A stretch of 64,000 bases of DNA from assembly GCF_963678635.1 (NCBI RefSeq), contig NC_087065.1, positions 50,414,452 through 50,478,451 on the forward strand. The letters run 5' to 3'. The position numbers and the translations under genes are program-made. The notes under the pieces were generated by a model that was given only the letters and a program-made list of their open reading frames with translations, ran no database searches and had not been told where the DNA came from. Source of the DNA: Symsagittifera roscoffensis. Taxonomy: Eukaryota > Xenacoelomorpha > Acoela > Convolutidae. Position 1 is the first letter of the stretch; each line of letters begins with the position of its first letter. Positions 55,460 through 64,000 of this stretch are shown piece by piece.

Positions 55460-57252
55460 AGTACAGGTGCATCTACAAAGAACATTGCTTACAGCTCCAG
55501 AAATATCCGCGATGTGGCAACTGAGCCGACAAACAAAAGTCCGAAAATCTATTCTTCCCGAAAAAAATTCATGTATACTGAAAAAAAAAACAAGGTTTGG
55601 CCGTGACTCAAACCCCAGACCTTAGGTGCAAAGAAAGTCAACTGCGTTACCTCTATATCAAGTGGGAAGGAATCTGAAAATTGATTTGGTTTAAACATAT
55701 CCGACAAGCATTTGGAAAAGATTCATGAACGCAAGTTTCGAATTTTAGAGAAAAAATTCCCTGAAATTCTAGGAATTTCAAAAAGATTTTATGATTGGCA
55801 CTTTGATAAGTTTAACCAAATTTGAGACTACTGGATAAACAGGTAATTTTTTTCCGCTGGGAAATCTGAAAACGGAAATCCACCTTGAAACTAGAGGCAG
55901 ATCGCAATTTTTGTTACCTTTACACTTTTGCTGTTCGATAGTCGAGCTTTCTTTCCTTTCAAAAAAGAAAATGAACGAACTAAAAAAAATAAAAACTCAA
56001 ACCGCAAAAAAAAAATCAACAGTAAAAACCATCAAGACCTATATAAGAGTAATCACTACGTTCAGTGACTCCTAAAACTAAATTAACTTCAACTTTTAAC
56101 GGGTTTGTAAGAAAAGTTGTTAACGGGGAATTGCACGATTTTTTTTGCTCAAGTAAAACAATCAATAGCATGATGAAAAAGCGAGATCCAAATTCAAAGA
56201 GCGGATGAACAAACAAAACAAACACTTCATTCAATTTGATAGAAAAAAAAAGATTATCATTCAAGTTTTGATGAGATGTGAAATCTTTTAACACCATAAT
56301 TTATCAAGGTTTCAAAACAACAAGATAGTCCCCATTTACTTGGAACCACTGTTCGCCTGTGAATGATGTGTCAGGATGTGGTGCATTCCAGCCCCCTATG
56401 CCTGCAAGATGGGTTGTGGGCAGATCCAAAGCCACCAACATCTGCTGCACTCTCCCCACCACAGACACATTCCAGCTCATATCCACCACTGGCTAAAACA
56501 CAACACAACAACCACCACTTTGAAATCTCCTTTGGATAGCAATAAAAATAACCTTCTCTGTTTTGGTTAGTAATGAAACATTTTTGTTGGGACTGGCTGG
56601 ATTTTGGTCACACCCGATGCTGATTGTCTCAAAAAAAGCTTGCAGGGGGTCAAAATTTTGATTATATTAAAACCTTTTTGGTAGTGACAATTTTAGTCGT
56701 GGACTATTAGTGTGGAATATTACTGAATTAGACACCGAGATTTCTATCCAATACTACTGAGACTGCTTTGATTTAAATAGATTTTGGCTATAATAAACTC
56801 TTTTCAACATGGAATCTGATTGATTCCATCATATCACAAAAATTGGAATATTGCGAAAAAAAATCTGATTTTTCTTTTTCATATTTTGCTTATTTTTCAA
56901 TTGATTGACTTAGATCACTGAGGTCAGAACATTCTGCGCTACTTACACAGTAACTGGCCACCCTTGTTCTACTCTGCGTTAACTCCTAATGCATGGTCGA
57001 CCAAACTCTTACCGGATAACGAAATATCTGCGTCGTTTTAAAGTGACTCAAGGACTATGAAGAATTCAGCCCATAGAAAATAAAATGCAAATTGGAAAGC
57101 CGAACAAGGCTAGAAAAATGTTCAAATGAGCTCGGTGCTCACCATTTTGCCAACCTGTAGGCTGCACATTGAAATAGGACACTTAGATATAATACTCTTC
57201 CTTCAAGTTGTTCTCCAAATTGTCCAAAATGGACGTAATAATTATGAATTAA
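55460..57252. repeat. Tandem duplication, right copy (with GH18 exon C)
   Basis: Same sequence as 53985-55459 plus the exon C segment. The final ~45 bp (CCAAATTGTCCAAAATGGACG...) matches the end of the left copy. Confidence 0.9.
56340..56492 (-). CDS. GH18 chitinase-like protein, exon C
   Basis: 51 codons in phase 0 between acceptor TGTGTTTTAG and donor GTAAAT. Starts PVVDMSWNVS; contains LPTTHLAGIGGWNAPHPD, the SxGG-type strand of GH18 enzymes, and EQWFQ before exon D. Confidence 0.88.
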
Positions 57253-57289
57253 TTGGAGTACATTGGCAAAGAATTAGAGAAGACTACAC

Positions 57290-57442
57290 CTTTCCAGTTG
57301 TTTGGTCCTTGATAAGATTGGAGCTGAACCAGACGATGACATTGACGCCTGCCTTTACCTCTCCAACTATCTTCTCCGCACTCAGCCCATCATCGGTAGC
57401 ATATGCCACTATCAACGGCCCATCTGACAAATACCTGCTCCC
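57290..57442 (-). CDS. GH18 chitinase-like protein, exon B (most 5' recognised)
   Basis: 51 codons in phase 0 between acceptor TGCGGTTTAG and donor GTGTAG. It begins GSRYLSDGPLIVAYATDDG, the first barrel strand, and continues VNVIVWFSSNLIK, the second. Together the six exons (B, C, D, E, E', F) give about 364 residues of a (beta/alpha)8 GH18 domain, close to full length. The signal peptide and start codon must lie on an exon right of 57442 that I could not identify. Likely secreted, but this is inference from the family. No internal stop or broken splice site was seen. Confidence 0.85.
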
Positions 57443-57659
57443 CTAAACCGCATAAACACATAAATTGTTTTTAAAACGGCAGCCAACACAAAAACTCTGG
57501 CAATGTCTTTCAGCTAGCTTTCACCTTTTGGAAAATTACATAGATTTTTAGTTAATTCTTCGTTTTGAAATACAGAAAATCTATGATATCAATTATTGGG
57601 AAAACTAGACCATGCTGCATTGATCTAAGGTTATGAACCGTACAATCGCAACTTCAAGC

Positions 57660-58018
57660 CAGGGGTGGATCTAGGATTTTCTTGAGGGGGGCGGATTTCA
57701 AAAAAAAATTTGAAATTTTATGGACCTTTTTTTTAGGTTGACCAAATTGAGTTTCCGAACTTTCACATATCACTATAGAGACCCTATTTTGACCAAATTT
57801 TCTGTGCCGCAGGCGAAATAAAAAAATAGGCCGAAAATGGCGTTTTGGGCAGTTTATGGAAAATTTTGACCAAAAATTTGCGTTTTCGGCGCGCGCTTCC
57901 CCTTCAAATTTATCATATATTGGCGCCGAGTCACCCTTTGAAAAAATTTACGGTCCGCCAGCCAAAAATGGAGATCCTAAAATAGTACAAAGGGGGGACC
58001 TCGCTAAATCCACTGATG
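57660..58018. mobile_element. hAT-like MITE with near-perfect 8-bp TSD
   Basis: Starts CAGGGGTGGATCTAGGATTTTC and ends AAATCCACTGATG. The flanking 8-mers CTTCAAGC (57652-57659) and TTTCAAGC (58019-58026) match at 7 of 8. Same internal landmarks as 18009-18481. Slightly shorter, non-coding. Confidence 0.85.
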
Positions 58019-58026
58019 TTTCAAGC

Positions 58027-59595
58027 CACGAATCGAAGACTTGGCCTGTTATATTCGATACAAATAAACAGTTTTTAAAAATTTTCATTTTAACATGTGC
58101 GTTGAATGAAGAGTCATTTTTGAGTTCTCCCGTTTGACAAAAAGGGAAATACATCAGTAACCGATCATTCAACTACAGTTTTTGAAATAGAAACGCGTTA
58201 AGATGATTTGATCGAACTAACGTTTGCCTGGTGAACCAATGACAGCAATAAATTTAGCGCAAATAACAGAATAGTTGACGAAACCATCTAGTTAGTTAAC
58301 CGAGTTTAGAAGAATAACAAAACGTTATCATTGATGAATAAAATCAAATTACTCGACTTATTGGTGCGCAGTGTTGTATGCGTTTCTATCATGATCGAAA
58401 GCATTCCTTCCAACTCTCAACTATATCTGCAAAGGCATTGAACCAAATCAAACAGAACTCGTTTTTTATCTTACAATGTTGCGAACGCAAAATTGTGCCA
58501 CCAACTTGATAGCGCTAATGGACCACAGCATCTCAGAACATCTCCTGATCAATGAACTCGAATGACAGCATGGTACTGTCGCAATGTTCTCGATTTTAGT
58601 GCAACTAAAACAACAAAATCTGTCGAGATAAAACTCCCCAAAAGAATATGATTTACCCCTGATAAAGTGCAAAAAATCACGATACATATAAAGGATCCCG
58701 AGTAAATCCCAATCGGACATGGAGTAAATACAATTGAACAAATTGTTTTTTTAATCGAAAAGCGGTCTTGCAAATACTTAAACATAGACAACAGGTTAAC
58801 CGTTGGTTGAATGAATGAAAACATTGAAGTTTTTCAAAGATCAAAATTCTTTCTTGGTAGACTAATTAAACGGATGAAACATAGTAGACAAAACAACCCA
58901 ACTTTACAAAACTAGATCAATCGTTAATTTTTTCAATCCAACAGAAATCAAAATAAAAATTGCATTTGATACCAAGTTAATGATGTTTTTTGTCGCCATT
59001 TGCACTTTTATTAATGCAGAGAGTGTTTCACCTTCCTTTAAGCATTTGAATTGTATTTGAAAAGTAACTAAGTGAAGCCCCGAAAATCAAATTTGAGCGT
59101 GAACGCTTTTTGAGACTTTACTGAAAAAAAAACGAGAAACCATCAACTAAGTGTCTCATTTCATTCATGACCTTAAAACAATAAAAATTGATCCGGATAA
59201 CTCAAAAACAAGCCAGCTTTTCAAAATAACCATCTGAAAGATTTTTCATCTGTAAAAACGCTTCAAACAGTTCATAACAGCAAACTAATCCTCTTATCCA
59301 AAAATGAAAGAAAGAATGAAAACAAAAACTTATATCCCCATAACTATTCGAATAAAAAACAGCAAATTTTGACAGAGAGGGGAAGCTCAGCTTCGCATCA
59401 CTTGCTATAGAGAAGGCCACCGGATCATAAAAAAAACGCCAAAAAAGCAACAACTGAAAATTGCATTGATGTCTCGAATGAAACCCATTTTGATGAAAAC
59501 ATGCGGTGAAACACCACGGCCAGTATCTAATAAGCATAAAAACTACGAGTGCAACTATGCAGAATAAACCGGGGAAAATGATAACGAAAAAATCC
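58027..59595. other. No gene recognised
   Basis: AT-rich; several short ORFs on both strands without domain or splice support. The first exon of the GH18 gene could be here on the minus strand but was not found. Confidence 0.4.
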
Positions 59596-59729
59596 AAACG
59601 TGGGATTTTTTACAAGCAGAAATATAGAAACAACTGATTTTTCCCCAAATTCAATTAGCCATCATTTTGAATCGATTAGCAACAAAAATTCTTAGAAAAT
59701 ACAAGGACTTCAGACGAAATGTTATTAGG
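59596..59729. repeat. ~175-bp minisatellite, unit interrupted by LINE
   Basis: Begins AAACGTGGGATTTTTTACAAG and matches the units at 63573 and 63747. The unit resumes after the LINE at 63523. Confidence 0.85.
59716..59729. repeat. LINE target-site duplication, left
   Basis: GAAATGTTATTAGG, identical to 63523-63536. Confidence 0.9.
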
Positions 59730-62700
59730 ATCCAGACGACGCCGAGGATCCAGACGACACCGCCTTCCAGTGGTGGATCCGACATCTTGGGCCCCACCAA
59801 GATGCAAATGGCGTCAAGCCCCCCCTCCCATTGGGTCGGGAGAAGCTCCGAAGTCTCCGGGTTTTCGGTTACGGAGCGTCTGAAGCCGGCCAGGCTGCTC
59901 CGTCTGCTCATCCTTATACTACTACTCCGCTCCGGCATTAATCCAAACCCTGGTCCAGGGCCTTACTTTTGCTCCCCTTGCTCTTTCCGCATCAAACGCA
60001 CCCAGCCCAGCGTCTGGTGCCACATCTGTGGTTACATTCACCTTAAATGTAGTGGTCTTACCCACCTTAACCAACACCACCTTGACTACTATTGCCCTAC
60101 CTGTACCTCTACCTACATTTTACCTCCCCCAGGCACCAGGTCCTCTAACTTGACCACCCCCAACTCCCAAACTTGTTCAACTTCCCTAACCGCCCCCCAA
60201 CCCCACCTCCCTAACCCCCCTCCCCCTCCCACCCTTCCCACCTCCTCGAATAATAATTCCTCCTCCCAAAATCGCGCAAATCGTAATCGTGTAAATAGTG
60301 TAAATAACTCAAGTTCAAACAACCATTTTAATCATACTGCTGTTAATAATGTAAATAGTTCACCACACCCTGCCAAAGGCCTTTTAAAAATCCTTCAATT
60401 TAATTGCAACGGTATCTCCGGAAAAGCACCCGAAATTGCTGCTTTCTTATCTCAAAATCAAATTCATATTGCTGTCTTCCAAGAAACTAAATTAAGAAAG
60501 AAATCTCGAAACCCCTCACTTGGCTCACACTACACTTTAATTAGAAAAGATCGAGAAAAAGAAGGGGGCGGTCTTCTCATAGCCATACATGAGTCGATAC
60601 AATACGAAGAAATAAATATTAACAACGATGGAACACTAGAGGCTATGGGCATATCAGTGGTAGCCAGTTCATCCAAGCTTCGTATTTATAATTTCTACAT
60701 CCCCCCTCGCTCGAGCTGTCCCCCTGGTTACTCTGCGTCCCTTGCCGAACTACTTGAACCTGGGGACGCCTTAGTACTCGGAGATGCCAACGCACATTCA
60801 CAACTATGGAACTCCAACATCGAGGAAGATCAACGCGGCTCTGTACTTAGCAATGAAATAACCGAATCCACCTTTGCTCCATTAAATGATGACACACAAA
60901 CCAGAGTCCCTTTTAACTCAGAAAACCAACTCTCGTCACCAGATATTTCCCTCGCATCCCAATCGCTCTTACTCTCCACATCATGGACCCCAATTAAATC
61001 TCTAGGATCAGATCACCTACCCATTCTTCTAGAACTACCCTTGGATGATTTTATAAATTTTTCGCCTAAAAGGACTTTTGTAAATTTTTTAAAAGCAGAT
61101 TGGATCAAATTCACAGAGGAAATTGAGGAGGGTTTCTTTTCAGCGGTTCCACCTTCCGGAGTTGCCGCTGGAGAGAAATTCTTGAGGGACCTGGTGCTCA
61201 GGGCAGCACGCCACCACATCCCCGCTGGCCGTATTCGCCACTTCACTCCCTCTCTTTCCCCCGAGTCCACTGCCCTAGCCGCCGAAAGAGATTTAAGCCG
61301 AAAACAAAATCTCCCCCCAGAAGTCATATCCCAACTGAACTGTAGACTCATGAAACAGACAGCAAAGGACAAAGAAAATAAATGGCGAGAATTCCTCCGG
61401 ACTTGCGACTACCGCACTGGTGCCAGAAAGTTCTGGAAAGTGGTACGCTCCTTAAATGGATCTAAGCCCGTGGCAGGAAGACACCCCATTACTTTTGGTT
61501 CTAAACCCATACACTCACCTCGTGATATTACCAGCTCTTTTAACAAACAATTCACCAATGCCAGACCCCACGCCTCTGACAAACTCCTTCGTATAACGAG
61601 AAGAAAAATTGCCAAACTACCACTGTCAGACAGCCCAATTTTTACCCCTGAAAATACTAAACAAGCCATTGCAGACAGCAAACCATCGCGAGCGCTAGGT
61701 CCCGACGGCCTCTGTAATATACATCTTAAACATCTCGGCCCACTTGCTACTCAATACTTAACATACCTTTTTAATATCTCTTTGTCCGAAAACATTATCC
61801 CCCAAATTTGGAAAAATTCAAAAATTGCACCGCTTCCAAAGCCCAATAAGGATCTTAAACAATCAACATCTTACAGACCTATATCCTTACTCTGCCCAGC
61901 AGTTAAAATTCTGGAGAGGCTCGTTCACCCCATCTTTACCAAACATCTCCTCAACGCCAAACACCAACACGGCTTCCGCCCTTTTCACTCCACCACCACA
62001 GCTCTCTCCACTCTCGAATTTTACATTTCAGACGGTTTTAACCAAAATCGCCCCCCTAAACGTACGGTACTGGCCACACTTGACTTATCTAAGGCTTTCG
62101 ACATGGTGTGTCATCGCTCACTTGTGGAACTCGTTCATGACACTCCCCTCCCAAGAAGTCTAGTCCGCTGGCTAAGTAATTACCTTAATGGTCGACAGGC
62201 TGCCACCTCATTCCGTGAACACACATCCCCCCATCGAATAATCCACTGTGGCGTACCCCAAGGTTCTGTTTTATCACCCACACTCTTCAATTTTTATGTC
62301 CATGATGCACCGCCACCTCCCGATAATGTAAACCTTGTTTCGTATGCAGACGATTTCCACCCCTTCGCAAGCAGTTCCAATATTGATATCGCCTCAAACT
62401 CCCTCAATAGCTACCTAAAAAGGCTCTACGATTTTTTCACCTCACGCAAACTAAGTTTCGCGTCCTCTAAAGGATCAGTTACACTTTTCTCCTCTTATAA
62501 CAAAGAATTTAATAAAACACCTAGTGTTCTTTTAAATAACGAGGCGCTACCCCTAAACAAAAATCCAACAATCTTAGGGGTGACATTTGATCCAACACTT
62601 TGTTTTGCCACTCACTGCAAACAATCCGCTGAAAAGGCCAGACGCAGGATCGGAATCCTGAAGGCATTAGCAGGATCAACCTGGGGTCACTCCAAAGAAA

Positions 62701-63522
62701 CCCTCCTCCTAACTTTTAAAGCTTTAATTCGCCCCATACTTGACTATGCAGCCCCCGCATGGTCCCACGCATCAAGTAACACCTCCATAAATTGCCTGCA
62801 GGTTGCCCAAAACCAATCCCTTCGCGTTGTTACTGGATCAAATCTAATGAGTTCAACTGCCCACCTGCACAGTGAATCTGAAATCCTAACGGTCAAAGAC
62901 CACCATACCCTTCTGTCATCTCAATTTTTTATCTCTACCTATCGTTCCCACCATCCCATTAATTTTATACATTCACATCCCCCTCCTCCCCGTCTACTTC
63001 GCCCCTCAATTATAAGCTGCTTCAAAGAAGACACCCAGAAAATTTTAACCGACTTTTCAGTCTACGCAAACCACCCTCTAGTTCTGGACGACCGAGACGA
63101 AGTCTCCACTTTTATTTTTAACTACTACAAACCAATTTTAAAAGACAACCATACCTCCCTTGTAACCAAGTTCCTAGCCGAAACCCCTCCGTCTAAAGTT
63201 ATTTGTATCCCTCCCCCAAAGATTGACCCCTCTGAAAAATCTCTCCCACGTCCCACGCGCTGTAAGCTCTCCCAACTCCGGTCTGGCTACAGCCGGCTCC
63301 TTAACACTTACCTATCCCGCCTCGACAGCTCCATCTCCCACCTTTGCCCAACCTGTTCCCTTGCCCCCCACACAACATGTCACCTTTTCAACTGCTCCCA
63401 AAACCCCTCCCCACTCACCCCAGCAGACCTGTGGCTTCGGCCGGTAGAGGTTGCTAAGTTCCTTGACCTGGAGACAGAAGAGCCCAACCCGACCCGCGTG
63501 GGCTAACAACAACAACAACAAC
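59730..63522 (+). mobile_element. Full-length jockey/CR1-like LINE
   Basis: 3793-bp non-LTR retrotransposon bounded by a 14-bp target duplication. It has a very short 5' UTR (72 bp), one long ORF, and a 3' tail of AAC repeats. An intact ORF and perfect TSD suggest a recent, possibly active copy. The GC- and C-rich base use contrasts with the AT-rich surroundings. Confidence 0.93.
59802..63506 (+). CDS. LINE polyprotein: PHD-like finger, endonuclease, reverse transcriptase
   Basis: 1234 residues from the first ATG inside the element; the frame is open further upstream only across the insertion boundary. Order: hydrophobic stretch and SGINPNPGP (2A-like, ~44-52); PHD-type zinc finger (~57-102); low-complexity Pro/Asn/Ser linker; AP-type endonuclease (LQFNCNGI, QETKL, GDANAH, SDHLP); RT with LPKPNK, SYRPISLL, LDLSKAFD, GVPQGSVLSP and the catalytic YADD; C-terminal Cys/His motif CPTCSLAPHTTCHLFNC. 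The enzyme would nick target DNA and prime cDNA synthesis there. Catalytic residues appear intact. Clade choice (jockey or CR1) is from motif resemblance only. Confidence 0.93.
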   Translation: MQMASSPPSHWVGRSSEVSGFSVTERLKPARLLRLLILILLLRSGINPNPGPGPYFCSPCSFRIKRTQPSVWCHICGYIHLKCSGLTHLNQHHLDYYCPTCTSTYILPPPGTRSSNLTTPNSQTCSTSLTAPQPHLPNPPPPPTLPTSSNNNSSSQNRANRNRVNSVNNSSSNNHFNHTAVNNVNSSPHPAKGLLKILQFNCNGISGKAPEIAAFLSQNQIHIAVFQETKLRKKSRNPSLGSHYTLIRKDREKEGGGLLIAIHESIQYEEININNDGTLEAMGISVVASSSKLRIYNFYIPPRSSCPPGYSASLAELLEPGDALVLGDANAHSQLWNSNIEEDQRGSVLSNEITESTFAPLNDDTQTRVPFNSENQLSSPDISLASQSLLLSTSWTPIKSLGSDHLPILLELPLDDFINFSPKRTFVNFLKADWIKFTEEIEEGFFSAVPPSGVAAGEKFLRDLVLRAARHHIPAGRIRHFTPSLSPESTALAAERDLSRKQNLPPEVISQLNCRLMKQTAKDKENKWREFLRTCDYRTGARKFWKVVRSLNGSKPVAGRHPITFGSKPIHSPRDITSSFNKQFTNARPHASDKLLRITRRKIAKLPLSDSPIFTPENTKQAIADSKPSRALGPDGLCNIHLKHLGPLATQYLTYLFNISLSENIIPQIWKNSKIAPLPKPNKDLKQSTSYRPISLLCPAVKILERLVHPIFTKHLLNAKHQHGFRPFHSTTTALSTLEFYISDGFNQNRPPKRTVLATLDLSKAFDMVCHRSLVELVHDTPLPRSLVRWLSNYLNGRQAATSFREHTSPHRIIHCGVPQGSVLSPTLFNFYVHDAPPPPDNVNLVSYADDFHPFASSSNIDIASNSLNSYLKRLYDFFTSRKLSFASSKGSVTLFSSYNKEFNKTPSVLLNNEALPLNKNPTILGVTFDPTLCFATHCKQSAEKARRRIGILKALAGSTWGHSKETLLLTFKALIRPILDYAAPAWSHASSNTSINCLQVAQNQSLRVVTGSNLMSSTAHLHSESEILTVKDHHTLLSSQFFISTYRSHHPINFIHSHPPPPRLLRPSIISCFKEDTQKILTDFSVYANHPLVLDDRDEVSTFIFNYYKPILKDNHTSLVTKFLAETPPSKVICIPPPKIDPSEKSLPRPTRCKLSQLRSGYSRLLNTYLSRLDSSISHLCPTCSLAPHTTCHLFNCSQNPSPLTPADLWLRPVEVAKFLDLETEEPNPTRVG

Positions 63523-63536
63523 GAAATGTTATTAGG
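63523..63536. repeat. LINE target-site duplication, right
   Basis: GAAATGTTATTAGG right after the AAC-repeat tail, identical to 59716-59729. Confidence 0.9.
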
Positions 63537-63912
63537 TTAAATCCAAACAAGCTAAACAGAAAAAAATTATCAAAACGTGTGATTTTTTACAAGCAGAAAT
63601 TTAGAAAGAACTGATTTTTTCCCCCAAAAAATTCAATGAGCTATTATTTTGAATCGATTAGCAACAAAAATTCCTAGAAATTACGAGGACTTAAAACAAA
63701 AAATTAGGAACTCAATCCAAGCAAGTTAAGCCGAAAAAAAACTATCCAAACGTGGGAATTGTTTACTAACAGAAAATATAGAAACAACTGACTTTTCCCC
63801 GAAAGTTCAAATTGCCATTATTTTGATACGATTAGCAATTAGAAATTATGAGGACTTCATACGAAAAATTATCAGAAACTAAATCAAAACAAGTTAAGCC
63901 AAAAAAACTATC
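63523..63912. repeat. ~175-bp minisatellite continued
   Basis: The remainder of the interrupted unit, then two further diverged units starting near 63573 and 63747 (landmarks AACGTG(G/T)GA, GAAACAACTGA, GAATCGATTAGCAA, GAGGACTT). Confidence 0.85.
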
Positions 63913-64000
63913 CAGTAAAAAATGCTGAAGAAAAAACTGTCGTCTACTTCGACTTTTTTCGCTATCAGAAAAATTTGGTTTATTAAAACGAAACGCCTAA

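Larger units (their letters stand above)
49627..56339 (-). other. GH18 intron between exons C and D (6.7 kb)
   Basis: Donor GTAAAT at 56339. Holds a + strand candidate exon (50053-50233), dispersed repeats (51700-51970, 52190-52480), a candidate + exon at 52964-53027, and most of a tandem duplication whose right copy carries exon C. Confidence 0.7.

Noticed and set aside
58466-58824. Hydrophobic minus-strand ORFs as the missing first exon of the GH18 gene
   Set aside because: No signal peptide with a phase-0 donor that fits exon B could be found.
59667-59801. Upstream ATG of the LINE ORF at 59667
   Set aside because: It lies in the flanking minisatellite, outside the target duplication; the first ATG inside the element is 59802.

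Overview
This window looks like AT-rich nuclear DNA of a metazoan, most likely a non-vertebrate. Genes are split by introns with GT/AG signals, and most of the space is transposon-derived or repetitive. I see no operons, bacterial promoters or CRISPR arrays. The species cannot be named from what I can see.

Layout: (1) 1-7901 is a tandem array of a 3.3-3.6 kb non-coding unit (two full copies and a truncated third). (2) 8750-16754 holds two short hAT-like MITEs, a Thr/Pro-rich mucin-like exon on + and candidate small exons. (3) 17506-19049 is an apparently intact two-exon lipocalin gene on -, with a MITE in its intron. A decayed tandem copy at about 21440-24030 has an intron swollen by about 14 copies of a 102-bp satellite. 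Between the two lie a tRNA-Arg-like gene and palindromic repeats. (4) 24120-25290 is a broken fragment of the chitinase-like gene further right. (5) 25435-44316 is an 18.9-kb envelope-bearing Ty3/gypsy-type endogenous retrovirus on -, with 410-bp LTRs that differ at two positions and a 4-bp target duplication. (6) 44648-57442 is a GH18 chitinase-like gene on -, with six coding exons recognised and in-phase junctions; the 5' (signal peptide) exon was not found. Its introns hold a TIR transposon with a possible two-exon mini-gene, a 42-bp minisatellite, and a 1.5-1.8 kb tandem duplication in which one copy has lost its exon. (7) 57660-58018 is another MITE. (8) 59730-63522 is a full-length jockey/CR1-like LINE with one long ORF and a 14-bp target duplication, inserted in a ~175-bp minisatellite.

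The most unusual object is the retrovirus. Gag-protease and RT lie in one frame separated by a single UAA. Two accessory frames show the same arrangement (short ORF, UAA, long open frame in the same phase). Three consecutive ORF pairs are joined by ATGA stop-start overlaps. A 254-codon frame without any Met precedes env, and a further 453-codon frame of unknown function follows it. Reading through UAA and reinitiation may both be used. Integrase of this copy is broken by a frame change with part of the core fold missing.

The host genes recognised are a secreted lipocalin and a GH18-family protein. Everything else is repeats or weakly supported exons.
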